From NCBI RefSeq assembly GCF_900183385.1, contig NZ_FXUT01000010.1, positions 175,512 to 239,511 on the forward strand: DNA of 64,000 nt. The letters are read 5' to 3'. Both the position numbers and the translations under genes were made by a program. Below are positions 1-10,100 of the stretch, piece after piece. The notes beneath the pieces are model-generated. The model did no database searches. It saw nothing but the letters and a program-made list of their open reading frames with translations, and was not told the DNA's origin. Origin of the DNA: Listeria costaricensis (GTDB lineage: Bacteria > Bacillota > Bacilli > Lactobacillales > Listeriaceae). How positions within the stretch are numbered: position 1 is the first letter of the stretch; every line of letters starts with the position of its first letter.

Positions 1-315
1 TGATTTTTTGACGCAAGCTGAAAAATGAAATTCCAACCAATAGTTTCTATGAAAATGCCATTTTAAAAATAAAATATTGACAGATATTTACGTAGAATAC
101 TTGTTTTGTTAATTCTATGGCTCCGCTAAAACATGGCAATGATATCGAATTGCCTAGTAAATAACAAAAGTCAGGATTGCATAAATAATATACGTAATAA
201 AATTTATTCTACTAAGTAACAAGTTCAGAATGTCTGTCCATCGATTTTCGCCTAGTATTTTAACTAAACAGACGCTGTCTTGTCAGTCAGCACCACCCGA
301 TTCCATGTATCCGAA
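1..315. other. AT-rich non-coding edge, no gene seen
   Basis: I find no credible reading frame, tRNA or strong hairpin in this stretch. It lies downstream of the last immunity gene of the toxin array and could contain decayed cassette sequence, but nothing in it is recognisable to me. Confidence 0.5.
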
Positions 316-915
316 TCATACTTTGGTATAATTATGCTTAAATTTCTCTAAAAAGATAGCTTCTTCCTTTTTTGAACCAGAAACAAAAAAATCATTTTTA
401 AACTCTTCATAAGAAAGCTGTGGTAATACATAGAAACTTTCCGGCAAATTTACTTCTTTTTGAACACCTAAAAGCGCATAATCATATTCTTGATTGAAAT
501 ATATCCCCCAGTTAATGGAGGTAGACGTAATTTGGCCCCCATTAAAAACTGTCAATAAAGAAATTTTTATATCACTAAAACTATTTTCAGCCCAATATAC
601 ATCTGAAAACCATAAATCAAATTGTTCAGTCCTTAAAATTGCAGGGATTTCAATAATTGGGATATTCGCCTCTTTATTTTCTTCAAATTGGGTTGAAAAA
701 GCTACCAGTTCAGATGAATTATTTTTTAAGCATAAATCAAAAAGGAAATCCCATCCTTTTTGTTCCTCAAAATGTGATATGTCATAAATAAAAAATTCGT
801 CTATAGCTGATGAAAAAGTTTGTTCAGGTGGAACTGATAAAAAGTTAAACACTTGTGAATAACGAGATTTAAGCTCAGAACATGGTAGTTCATACGTCAC
901 TATTTGATTTCTCAT
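316..915 (-). CDS. Orphan immunity protein of the WapA/Rhs array
   Basis: Predicted cytoplasmic, 199-residue acidic protein, inferred to neutralise the basic toxin tail encoded just upstream (924-1508). The start chosen is the ATG at 915, preceded by a GGAGGTGAG site that lies inside the last codons of the toxin fragment; a start at 927 is possible but badly spaced. The result is 199 residues, exactly the length of the paralogue at 3541-4140. The two share a pattern visible by eye: a YDI or YDM motif near residue 45, GWDFL or GWDWI soon after, then NWGIYF or NWGAYF about residue 140. I do not recognise a named immunity family. The tail-then-immunity order and coupled translation are typical of polymorphic toxin loci. 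The function is inferred from position and paralogy only. Confidence 0.65.
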   Translation of the reverse strand: MRNQIVTYELPCSELKSRYSQVFNFLSVPPEQTFSSAIDEFFIYDISHFEEQKGWDFLFDLCLKNNSSELVAFSTQFEENKEANIPIIEIPAILRTEQFDLWFSDVYWAENSFSDIKISLLTVFNGGQITSTSINWGIYFNQEYDYALLGVQKEVNLPESFYVLPQLSYEEFKNDFFVSGSKKEEAIFLEKFKHNYTKV

Positions 916-923
916 AAAAATTC

Positions 924-1508
924 TCACCTCCGATGTTTATAAAACCTAAATTTTTTAGTTTTTTTTCCAGCTTTATTATAAAAATCAGCTGAGGGATTTC
1001 CTTGCCTAGATTTAGAGCGAGTAACAATTTTTCTCCCTTTGTTTGAAAATTGTTTTATACCAGGAGCAATTTTTTTCTGTTTCCATCCTCCCCTTCTCAG
1101 CCTTTGCTCAAATTGGCGACGAGTGGTATTGAGTTTATAATTTGGAATGCTCTTCTTCTTTGTAATATTTTTTGTTTTTACTCTTTTCTTCCCTTTAACA
1201 AGATTATAGCCAGCTCTAGCTATTGGTTTACGATATTTCCAAATCGTTCCATAGGCATTTCTAGATTGTCTAGTTTTCTTCCAAGCCCATTTTCCTGCCG
1301 TGCCAATGCCATAACCAATCGCGGGGGCAGCTGCAACTCCTGCTGAGTAAAGCCATGGAATTGCTGGTGCTACTATCGCAAAATGCCCATCTGGATCAAA
1401 GCCCATTGTTGGATTATTCCCAACATAAATATAGCCATTCATTGAAATTGGATCGTCTTCATCGCCTGGATCTGGGTCGTATGCGGTAAATACGCCTTGT
1501 TCTGGCAT
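924..1508 (-). CDS. Orphan C-terminal toxin fragment of a WapA/Rhs protein
   Basis: This 194-residue frame begins in the conserved Rhs core end (PEQGVFTAYDP, DDPISMNGY, NNPTMGFDPDG) and runs through the same basic toxin region as the large gene at 4147-10778. The delivery part (signal peptide, YD repeats) is absent, and no ribosome site precedes the ATG, which replaces the Val codon found in the full gene. It is nearly identical in DNA to the big gene up to about the Trp-Lys-Gln of the toxin. The last 50 or so residues then diverge, although RSKS.QGNP.AD.Y is kept. It is best read as a silent alternative tip that recombination could move onto the expressed gene, or as a decayed older tip. The toxin activity is unknown; the tail is very basic, as nuclease tips often are. 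Confidence 0.7.
   Translation of the reverse strand: MPEQGVFTAYDPDPGDEDDPISMNGYIYVGNNPTMGFDPDGHFAIVAPAIPWLYSAGVAAAPAIGYGIGTAGKWAWKKTRQSRNAYGTIWKYRKPIARAGYNLVKGKKRVKTKNITKKKSIPNYKLNTTRRQFEQRLRRGGWKQKKIAPGIKQFSNKGRKIVTRSKSRQGNPSADFYNKAGKKTKKFRFYKHRR
1108..1505 (-). repeat. Copy 2 of a ~395 bp near-identical duplication in WapA toxin tail
   Basis: Positions 1108-1499 match 4331-4722 at a constant offset of 3223 bases, with a single mismatch that I found (near 1149). Similarity stops abruptly at both ends: on one side inside the VPEQG Rhs core, on the other at the divergent toxin tip. Such strong conservation next to divergent tips points to recent duplication or gene conversion. Confidence 0.85.
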
Positions 1509-1786
1509 GTAAATTAATATTATTTACCAAAGAGGATTCTATATTATAAAATAATCTTTTGTTTTATCCTTCACTCATAGTGTTTATTCGTACGATTCTA
1601 TTGTATGGCCAATTAGTTTCAAAATACGCTTTATTACTTCATCGTTTAGAAATCAGCCAAACTTCTTTACGTTTCCTAATGGTAACTGATGAATTTCATT
1701 TTTTTAAAGTAAACTATTCTGATAAAATTGAACGGATTCATAATTACATCAGAAACATTCAAAACTCTTAAGCTTTAAATTATATA

Positions 1787-2140
1787 CTAAACAACAAAAG
1801 TAAGAATAATATAAGTCAAATATACGCATAAATTTATAATACTCAATACTAATTTCAAACTATCTATCCATATAGATTCACCTATTTTTTTTACTATAAT
1901 CATGAAAAATCCACTTAAGAGTGCAATACATACAACAATAAGAAAAGTTATGAAAACATAACCATACATACCCATTGGATCTGATACAAATATTCCGATT
2001 CCAAAAATCGACATTCCTGAAATGCAAATCCCATTAATTATTTTGTTAACTAGTGTCTTTTCAGAAATGGTTGTTGACATAATAAGCAAGCAATTAATAA
2101 ATACAATGATATTGATGATCAAATCCAGTAAAAAATACAC
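1787..2140 (-). CDS. Small multi-pass membrane protein, immunity-like (copy A)
   Basis: 117 residues, almost entirely hydrophobic, with about four membrane segments. GTG start at 2140 after a GAGGAG site. It is clearly related to the product of 2362-2730: both carry a segment of the form GxGIxxxxxxxMxGYxxxxxLI around the middle, followed by two more hydrophobic helices. The family is unknown to me. Its place inside an array of orphan toxin tails and immunity genes suggests an integral-membrane immunity protein against a pore-forming or membrane-acting tip, but that is inference; a generic small membrane protein is the alternative. Confidence 0.5.
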   Translation of the reverse strand: MYFLLDLIINIIVFINCLLIMSTTISEKTLVNKIINGICISGMSIFGIGIFVSDPMGMYGYVFITFLIVVCIALLSGFFMIIVKKIGESIWIDSLKLVLSIINLCVYLTYIILTFVV

Positions 2141-2164
2141 TTTTATTTCTCCTCATATGATATT

Positions 2165-2312
2165 AAATAAATTCCTGATACCATAAATCAGCCAGCATAC
2201 CAAAATAGTACACCGACTTCGTGATCGAGAAGTTAATTCCTTAATTATGAAAGTAATTAACCCTTTGAAAAAAATCTTCTGTTTCAGTTTTATTTGTCAT
2301 TTGGTTCCACAT
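2165..2312 (-). pseudogene. Possible frameshifted immunity-gene remnant
   Basis: An ATG at 2312 with a good AGAGGAAAGG site opens a 23-codon frame ending in VNYFHN and a stop at 2241. Reading on in another frame immediately gives IKEL. Joined, YFH...IKEL resembles the FHDSCIKE motif near the start of a common small immunity/DUF family that I know from such loci, with a few bases missing at the junction. No clear protein follows. This is a suggestion from a very short match. Confidence 0.3.
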
Positions 2313-2361
2313 TGTATAATCCCTTTCCTCTGAATAAATTCTCCTTTTAGTGTCAAATCCT

Positions 2362-2730
2362 TTAATAATATAGAAAGCTTGCTATCACATAATAGATATA
2401 AATTGATAGAGCGATGATGGTCAATATGATCGTAATAATATGCAAAAATAATGAATAACCTTTTTTACGCATATATACACCGATTAAAATCAAAATACCG
2501 AAGATAATGCTCTGTATTAAAAGTACTACGTATATGTATCCGTGCATCTCAATAGTTCCTCCGATATATATACCGGTTCCTACAATTAATATTCCTGCTA
2601 AACCGCAGAATGCAGAAATATTTTTCACTATATTTGTCGCCCTTTTCAAGGCCTTCTCATCTTGCGCTGGCATGAATGATATACCTAATGTTATAAAACA
2701 TATCAAAATATCACATATAAACGTTATCAA
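2362..2730 (-). CDS. Small multi-pass membrane protein, immunity-like (copy B)
   Basis: 122 residues with about four hydrophobic segments and a short positive stretch (MRKKGYS) after the third. TTG start at 2730 preceded by GGAGG at a suitable distance. It is a paralogue of the 1787-2140 product. Upstream, at 2811-2906, lies a short tail-like remnant, so the pair may be the rest of another toxin-tip and immunity cassette. No named family is recognised; membrane immunity is inferred from context. Confidence 0.5.
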   Translation of the reverse strand: MITFICDILICFITLGISFMPAQDEKALKRATNIVKNISAFCGLAGILIVGTGIYIGGTIEMHGYIYVVLLIQSIIFGILILIGVYMRKKGYSLFLHIITIILTIIALSIYIYYVIASFLYY

Positions 2731-2763
2731 AAAATACTTCCTCCTTTTTGATTAACATACTAA

Positions 2764-2806
2764 AGTAGATCTGAGGGTGACGCTATTTATATTCCTCAGA
2801 TCTACT
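2764..2806. repeat. 13-bp perfect inverted repeat
   Basis: AGTAGATCTGAGG at 2764-2776 is mirrored by CCTCAGATCTACT at 2794-2806, with a 17-base loop. Only a short T-run follows on the + side and none on the - side, so it is a weak terminator candidate for the - strand array. It lies between a tail remnant and a membrane immunity gene and may mark a recombination boundary. Confidence 0.7.
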
Positions 2807-2810
2807 CTTT

Positions 2811-2906
2811 TTACCTATCTCCTTCTTTTAATCGCATTTGAACTTCGAAATAGTTTGGCTTTTGTCGAATTCCATTTGCATTTGTAAGTGACAGCTTTTC
2901 CCCTAA
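2811..2906 (-). pseudogene. Possible remnant of a third toxin tip
   Basis: Directly after an in-frame TAG, about 30 codons encode a protein-like stretch (GEKLSLTNANGIRQ, then KPNYFEVQMRLKEGDR) ending in TAA. It has no start codon and no upstream delivery domain. A competing frame over the same bases gives a very basic peptide beginning MRKKTTRK. Either could be the decayed end of a polymorphic toxin; the sequence is too short to decide. Confidence 0.3.
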
Positions 2907-2954
2907 CTAAAATGATTTTTCTCGTGGTCTTTTTTCGCATGATTATTAAATCTT

Positions 2955-3374
2955 TTAGAAGCTTACAGAGTAATAATTTACTAAGTAGGTTTCCGAAAAA
3001 TCCTTTAATTCATCTTTACATGGCGCATCTTTTTGCTCAAAATAAGAAATAATAGCATCTTTATTAATTCTATATTGCTCAACTTCTTGATATGTTTTGT
3101 GATATATACTCATATCTGTCAGACCTATAATGGCTAAATGAGTGTCCGAATCAAATTTCAATAATACATCAAGATTGTCTGTAAAAAAAGCCGAATTTAA
3201 ATCCAACAACGTGCAATAACTCTGGGTATTATCATCTTTAGACAGATTAATGTTAAAAATATTTTTCCAATGGACATTTTCCTTAGCAATAATCTTTCCT
3301 ACTACACACCAACTAGTTAAAAGAAAACTATAGACTTCAGAATTAAAATATATGTTCTCTTCATTGACCAACAA
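2955..3374 (-). CDS. Orphan immunity-like protein, probably 5' truncated
   Basis: 139 residues, acidic. The first possible start is a TTG at 3374 that lies inside an inverted repeat and has no ribosome site, so the gene has probably lost its beginning. The second half (DVLLKFDSDTHLAIIG, then a helix and a conserved-looking YFEQ) resembles the corresponding part of the two 199-residue immunity proteins, for example NWGIYFNQEYDYALLG. I read it as a third, diverged and truncated member of that family. Whether it is expressed is doubtful. Confidence 0.45.
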   Translation of the reverse strand: MLVNEENIYFNSEVYSFLLTSWCVVGKIIAKENVHWKNIFNINLSKDDNTQSYCTLLDLNSAFFTDNLDVLLKFDSDTHLAIIGLTDMSIYHKTYQEVEQYRINKDAIISYFEQKDAPCKDELKDFSETYLVNYYSVSF

Positions 3375-3411
3375 GGATTTAAATATGATTAGACCATTTA
3401 AATCCTTGTTG
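3369..3411. repeat. 16-bp perfect inverted repeat
   Basis: CAACAAGGATTTAAAT (3369-3384) and its complement (3396-3411) are separated by 11 bases. It covers the apparent 5' end of the truncated immunity gene and has no T-run on either side. It may be a scar or a recombination-associated hairpin rather than a terminator. Confidence 0.75.
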
Positions 3412-3540
3412 ATTGACTACTCTCACTGAAAGTTACTTTGTCATTGATCATTTTCAAAATAGTGGTTGTAATTTGTCGTTAGTTATTGTGATACTGGTGG
3501 GGTGCATTCCACATATGGAAGTACAATTATCAAAGAGCAA

Positions 3541-4140
3541 CTAATCTCTATTTTTCTGAATGTAGCTTTGATAAAATACTTCTAAAAATTTTTTATTATT
3601 GATTTCCGTCCACGCAGACCAATTGTTAAAATGCTTAACAAAGTCAGGCCATGTCATTGCTTGAAGTTCTAAAAATGATTTTTCTTTTTTTAAAGTATCT
3701 GATACACCAATAATTACAAAATTGAATTCATTGACAAAATATGCACCCCAATTAAAGCTTTCTGGAAATAAACATGCTTCATTAAAAGTCAGAAAATAAC
3801 CTTCATTTGTATTGCCATATTTCATCTCTAAAGAATCCAGTTGGCTAACTATTTGACTAGCTGAAAGCAATGTCGGTAATTTTACATAGCCATAGATATC
3901 CTTGCTTCCCTCACGTAACTGGCTTGTAAAATACAGAAAATTATTATCGTTAGCTTTGCATAAATTTAATATCCAATCCCAACCAAGAAAATCATAGAAA
4001 ACATCCATATCATAGAGATAAAACTTCTCAAACTTCGCATGAAACACCTGCTGCGGTACCTTATTTTTTAAATCAAACACTTGTGCTAACAATGGAGAAA
4101 ATGTAGCAACTTCCGTATAGTTTAGTTCTAAGTTTTTCAT
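3541..4140 (-). CDS. Cognate immunity protein of the WapA toxin
   Basis: 199 residues, acidic, predicted cytosolic. Inferred to bind and block the toxin tip of the large upstream gene, protecting the producer and its siblings. The ATG at 4140 lies six bases after the toxin stop, and the AAGGAAG site falls within the last toxin codons, so translation is coupled. It is paralogous to the 316-915 product (shared YDM..FYDFLGWDW and NWGAYF patterns), which pairs with a related but diverged tip. No named immunity domain is recognised. Assignment rests on the standard toxin-then-immunity order of WapA/Rhs loci. Confidence 0.75.
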   Translation of the reverse strand: MKNLELNYTEVATFSPLLAQVFDLKNKVPQQVFHAKFEKFYLYDMDVFYDFLGWDWILNLCKANDNNFLYFTSQLREGSKDIYGYVKLPTLLSASQIVSQLDSLEMKYGNTNEGYFLTFNEACLFPESFNWGAYFVNEFNFVIIGVSDTLKKEKSFLELQAMTWPDFVKHFNNWSAWTEINNKKFLEVFYQSYIQKNRD

Positions 4141-4146
4141 AATTAG

Positions 4147-7100
4147 TTACTTCCTTTTTTTAAATCTAAATTTTGCTTTTATACGTTTCGATCCACGTGT
4201 GTAATAGTCGGCTGTTGGATTGCCCTGATTTGATTTTGATCTTGTTGTTATCTTCCTACCATTTCTCGTAAAATTTTTAACCCCTCCTCCTACATTATAC
4301 TGTTTCCATCCCCCACGTCTCAGTCTTTTTTCAAATTGGCGACGAGTGGTATTGAGTTTATAATTTGGAATACTCTTCTTCTTTGTAATATTTTTTGTTT
4401 TTACTCTTTTCTTCCCTTTAACAAGATTATAGCCAGCTCTAGCTATTGGTTTACGATATTTCCAAATCGTTCCATAGGCATTTCTAGATTGTCTAGTTTT
4501 CTTCCAAGCCCATTTTCCTGCCGTGCCAATGCCATAACCAATCGCGGGGGCAGCTGCAACTCCTGCTGAGTAAAGCCATGGAATTGCTGGTGCTACTATC
4601 GCAAAATGCCCATCTGGATCAAAGCCCATTGTTGGATTATTCCCAACATAAATATAGCCATTCATTGAAATTGGATCGTCTTCATCGCCTGGATCTGGGT
4701 CGTATGCGGTAAATACGCCTTGCTCCGGCACATAATAGCGCGCCATCAAGTAGTACTGCTGGATTTCTGCGTCATACATATAACCGGCATAACCATATGG
4801 ATTCGATTTTGCTTCCGCCGTTTTCGTCTCACTTTTTAAGACATTTCCCCACGCGTCATATTGGTACTCCGCCACTATATCACCTGACGCATTCGTTAAC
4901 GCAATTACATCGCCATGTCCATTATAATGATACGTCAACGTCTGACCGTTCATCTTCATTGCCAGTCGGGCGCCATTATCGGCGTAAATGTATTGACGCA
5001 GCACTTTTCCTGCATCATCAGTTTCATACAGCACGTCAATACTGTCACCGTCATAATGATAATGGATCGTCTCGCCATTGACCGTTTTGGAAAGTCGACG
5101 GTTGTCATCATCATATGTGTAGGTTGCAAATGGTTGCGCGGCACCGTTTTTCATGATGGCGGTAAGCCGATCTGCTGAATCCCATGTATACGTGTACTTG
5201 CCATCTTTTGTCCGGTTGCCGTTTGCGTCATACGTGATGGTTTGACCGTTCCACTTGACTAACTGGTTGCCTTCATTATAGCTTGCCGTATCTGTTTTTG
5301 TCTCGGATCCGCTAACTTTTACTTGCGTGCGATTGCCAAAACCATCATAGACGTATGTCTTGGTGATACCATTTGGCAGAGTCTCTTTGCTCAATTGGTT
5401 GATGGCGTCATATTCGTAGCTGGTTTTCCCTTGTTGCTTATTGTCGATGCTCGTGCGGTTGCTGTTCGCATCGTAAGTGTAGCTTTCTTCCAAAATTAAG
5501 TCGCCGTCTGGACGCCCAATGGACATACGGGTCACTTTTTGGGTGCTGTCATAGCTGTAGCCTGTAGCGGTTTTATTTCCCGCTGTGTAAAGACCAATAT
5601 TGCCAAATTCATCGTATTGAAAATAGGCTGTTTTATCGCCATCCTTGACGGTCGTATTTTGATCGATATCATTGTAGCCATAGCTAATGGTTTGCTGGTG
5701 CGCCCCGTGGCTGACGATCACTTCGCCGACTTTGTCCGTCTTGCCTTTGCTTTCTTTGGTTGGCTTGTCTTTGTAGGTGTAGTTGATGGAGCCGCCTCGA
5801 CCTGCGACTTTCGTGATTCGATCTGCTTCATCATACGTTTTATCGGTGACATGATTATTAATTAGGTCAGTCACTTTCGTTTGGTTGCCATTTGGATCGT
5901 ATTGGAATTTGAAGGCATCATGGCCGTTCCATTTGACCCCGCTAACCCGGTCAGCTGAGTCGTAGGTGTTTTCTGTGATGCGACCATTTGGCATCTGGAC
6001 TTTGGTTTCATTGCCGGATGCGTCGTATTCATAGCGAATCGTCCGACCAAGTGCATCGGTGAATGAGGTGATTTTATTATCCACGTCATATTGATACGTA
6101 TTGGTTTGTGTGCGTCCATCTGCTGTCGTATCTTTGCTGGTCGCGTTGCCATTATCGTCATAGGCATAGTTGACTTTGGTACCATTTGCCATCGCTGTTT
6201 CCGTCAATTGATTGTCCAAATTGTAAGCCATTTGTTTAGTTTGGCCCTTTTCATCGGTTTCTGAAAGGACATTGCCATACGCATCAAACGTTTGGCTGGT
6301 TTTGCGACCGACTTCATCATACTGGGCGGTTACATAATTACCATCTTGATCGTAGTCCTGCTTGGTGAGCACTTCGCCTTCCATGATGCGCACATTGTCG
6401 AACCAAACTTTCCCTGTCATGCCATTTCGAAACATAGGAACGACGCGCAGCATCTGAATCGGCTTTTTCGGTGTGATAACAACAGCGCTACGGTTCCAGT
6501 CCTTCGTGCCTTGCGGGAATTTTGCCTGTGCGTATTCTTTCGTCCCGTCCGAATAATGGATATCCACCCAGAGAGAATAATCAACGGAAAATTTTTCTTC
6601 CGCATGGAGCTTCACATTTTCTGCTTTGGACATGGCGCTGACCGTCACAGATTGCGCCTCTTTTTGATTCAACGGGATATTTTGACCAAAGTACGTATTG
6701 GGATCATGAGTGGCTGTTCGTTGCTCAAAAACAGCACTGTCTCCCTCATAACTGTTCGAGTTGACAATTCGTGCATCCGCAGTTCCTGAATTTCCAGTAC
6801 GTCCCCAATTCGTTGCAGTAGTGGTATTCTGCTGCTCGAAGCTGCTGTTTGAAACTGGATTGAATTGTGACGCTCGGCTGCCTTTTTCCAGCTGTACCTG
6901 ATCGAACCACAATGTTGCTTTCCCTTTTCCTCCTGCTACCTGTTCGTTATCAAGGTAAAGACGTACTTTTCTGGTTTGTTTCGTTGTTTTAAAGGTGAAT
7001 TGCCGTTTGGTCCAGTTGCTATTTGTTTGTTGGGAGGTCGCTCGATTATCTTTCCATACCGTTCCATCTGTGACATCTTTGCCATCAGCCTGCAGGAGAC

Positions 7101-10100
7101 GAATCGTAAACATGCCATCCGCTTTTTTGACATTTTCTGCTTTGATATAGGCACTGACTGTATAGGTGGTTTCAGGCTCTACATCAACGTCTTGAATGGC
7201 CGCTGTGTAGGCTTTGCCGGTGGTTAAGGCTTCCCCTTCGATTTTAATGGAGCCTTTTCCGCCCAAAGCACCTGTTGTCGAAGTTGTCGCGTCATGGCTG
7301 ATGCTGCCTTTACTGTTGCTGTTAAATTGTGACATTCTCCAACCTGTCAGCTGATCTTCAAAGCCGCCATTTTGCAGCAGATTCTCACTTGCAGCTAGCT
7401 CTTGACTGCCTCGAATGACATTTCCGTATGAATCATATTGCGCCACCGAGGATAGCGGTCCTTCTGTTTTCAACGTGGCAGATACCGCGTCGGCCCCATC
7501 ATAGGCAACGGTGGTTGTTTTTCCTTCTACATCGGTTGCTTTCGTTAGATCATTATTTTCATTGTAGGTATAGCTTTCTGTTCCATAGGCATCGGTCGCT
7601 TCAATAATATTGCCTTCTGCGTCGTATTTGTAAGTTTCTTCCTGTCCCTTAGGTGTCACTTCTTTGGTCAAATTATTGGATTGATAGGTGTAGGAAGTCG
7701 TTAGCTTAAGCCCTGTGGCATCTTCTATTTTCTTAGACGGATTTCCCGCATCACTGTATTGATAAATCGTATCTTTTCCGCGTTCATTGGTTAAAGTAAC
7801 CTGCTGCTTATCTGCATCATAGGCCAGCTTGGTCTTTTTGCCAACTGGATCAGTGATTTGTGTAAGCTTGCCCTCTGTGTAGCTGTAAGTTGTCTGGTAA
7901 GGTTTCTCTTCTGTATGCTTTGGATCATAAATGGCCGTCAGCTGGTCATCTGTATAGCCATAGCGATAAGGCTTGCCTGTTGGCGTCGTGGATTCTGTCA
8001 GGTGACCATTTTCATCATATTGGTATTGAACGGTTCTGTTTTCTGGACCTGTAATTTTTTTGATTCGGTCGTTTTCGTATTCAATGGCTAACACGCGGCC
8101 TGAAGCATCTGTGATCTTGGTTAACTGATTATTTTGATAGGTATAGCTGAGTTCGTTGCCGCTCGTATCTTTTTCGGAAAGAATACGCCCATCTGCTCGG
8201 TAACGGGTCTCGGATTTATCCTCTTCTATTTTCAAAAAGCCATCCGCTGTTTTGGTAATTTCTGCATAGATGCCGGGCGGGGCGACATATTTATCCTGTT
8301 CTTTTTTGAAACGATGCTGTTTGTGATCCGCTTCAATCCACAGAATGTCCCCATTTGTCTCTTCTTCAAGTCGATCTTCCAGAGTGCTTGTCCAGCCTTT
8401 TCCAAACAGTCCTGTCGTTTTGTCCAGACTGTTGAATGTCCGCTTGACGGTCAAACTTGGGCCACGGCCTCCTAAAGCAAAATCTTCCTCGTAAAAAAGA
8501 AAGTTGCCATTTGTCGCATTGACTTCTCCGCCGCGGACTGGCACACTCGTCCAGTAGTCCACCATGCCGAGTTGCTCGCTATTAGGGTCTGGAATCGTCG
8601 GTTTTACTGCTTCTGATTGTCCGCTTGCTGCGTGCTTCCCGACTTTTTGATAGGCAATGATGCGGAACCAGTAATTTTTGTTATTTTGATAGGTGGTGCC
8701 TGCGTTTTTATAAACGGTTGACGGATCAGCAGCCAGCTCAGCACCCGTTCCATCGTGATGCAGGGCGTATTTTCCTTCCGTGATTTCAGCGGATGTAGGC
8801 CAGATTCCTTTTCCCTGCGTGCTCCATTCCGTTTTGTCTCCCACATCGAATTCTTCATAGCTTTTTCCGTTAAAAACAAGCACTTTGTAGCCATCAGCAA
8901 GTGGACTTTTCGCCCAGTTCAAATGGACGTATCCTGTATTTTTTCCAGCTAGATTGCTATAAGCTTTTGCAGTCGGGGCTGTTGGTTTTTCAATCGGCAT
9001 ATAAGCCTGAAGCTGTTCGGAGCGTGGACTTTCTCCGCCATTATAATTGGCTTTGATATAGGCGACATATTTCGTCTGTCCTTTTAGACTGAAACGACTG
9101 CCTTCTTCATGGCTATTTTCATAAAGAGGTCTTGGATCAATCGCAAAATCGGTTCCTTTTCCATCTTCCCGGAATTCAAATTCACCTTGCGCTAATTGCT
9201 CAGCAGTCGGGTAAAGTTTTTTCCCTTTTGTGGAGTAGGAGGTAACGTTGCCGACATTGATTTCTTGGTCATAATGGCCGTTTGCGAGGACAAGTGTATA
9301 GCTGGTCGCACCTGGAACGGCTTTCCAACTGAATGCCAGATTGCCAGTTCCTGTACCTTCGCCATTTGAAGTTGTTTGAATGGTCGGCTTTTCTGGTCGC
9401 GGATAGCTGTAGGTCACTTCCAAATAGGGAATTTGGCTGTTATTTTCGCTGGCAATGATTTTCTTCCAGTGATCCTGCTGCGCTTTTGTGGCCAGTTTAA
9501 AGCCATAATTCTGCCGCGTCCCATTCGCCCAAGCTTGAACGGTATCTTTTACATTAAAGGTCGCCCAGCTACCGCGTCCCACATTGGTTTGGGCGATATT
9601 TTGCTCAGCCGGCCGTTTGTTCCATGTGACTTGCCAAGGGGACCAGCTGCTTTTCACCTCATCCACATACATGACATTTGAGGTATTCGTGTAAGCATGC
9701 CATTTATTGAATACTTTCAGCTCAGCTTTTTCAATAGTCGCTTTATTCAGCGTGGAAGTATCCAATTTCAGATAGGCAAAATTGTTCCCTGTCGACGCGT
9801 CATACTGCCCGACTTTCAGTGTATAAGCCTGCTGCCCTTCGTCCCACAGTTTGCTGCCGATATAATTATTATTTGGTTGGGGGCTGTTGACATTGGCATT
9901 GTAAATATCATCTAGGCGAATCGAAGGATCTATCGAAACTGGATAGACGCGTTCATCAGCTTGCAGCCACTCTTGATCAACTTTTAAGCGGATCTGATAA
10001 ACGGTTTTAGTCAGCGGTTCCAGTTCAAAATAAACCTGATCGGACGTGTGTGCTTCGCCTGATTTTTCGTCAACGAAGGCGTCTGCCATCATTGGCTTTG

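Noticed and set aside
1559-1771. 70-codon + strand frame starting at a TTG inside the toxin array
   Set aside because: No ribosome site, opposite strand to all neighbours, no recognisable family. The end (VNYSDKIERIHNYIRN) looks protein-like, so a decayed gene is possible, but support is too thin.
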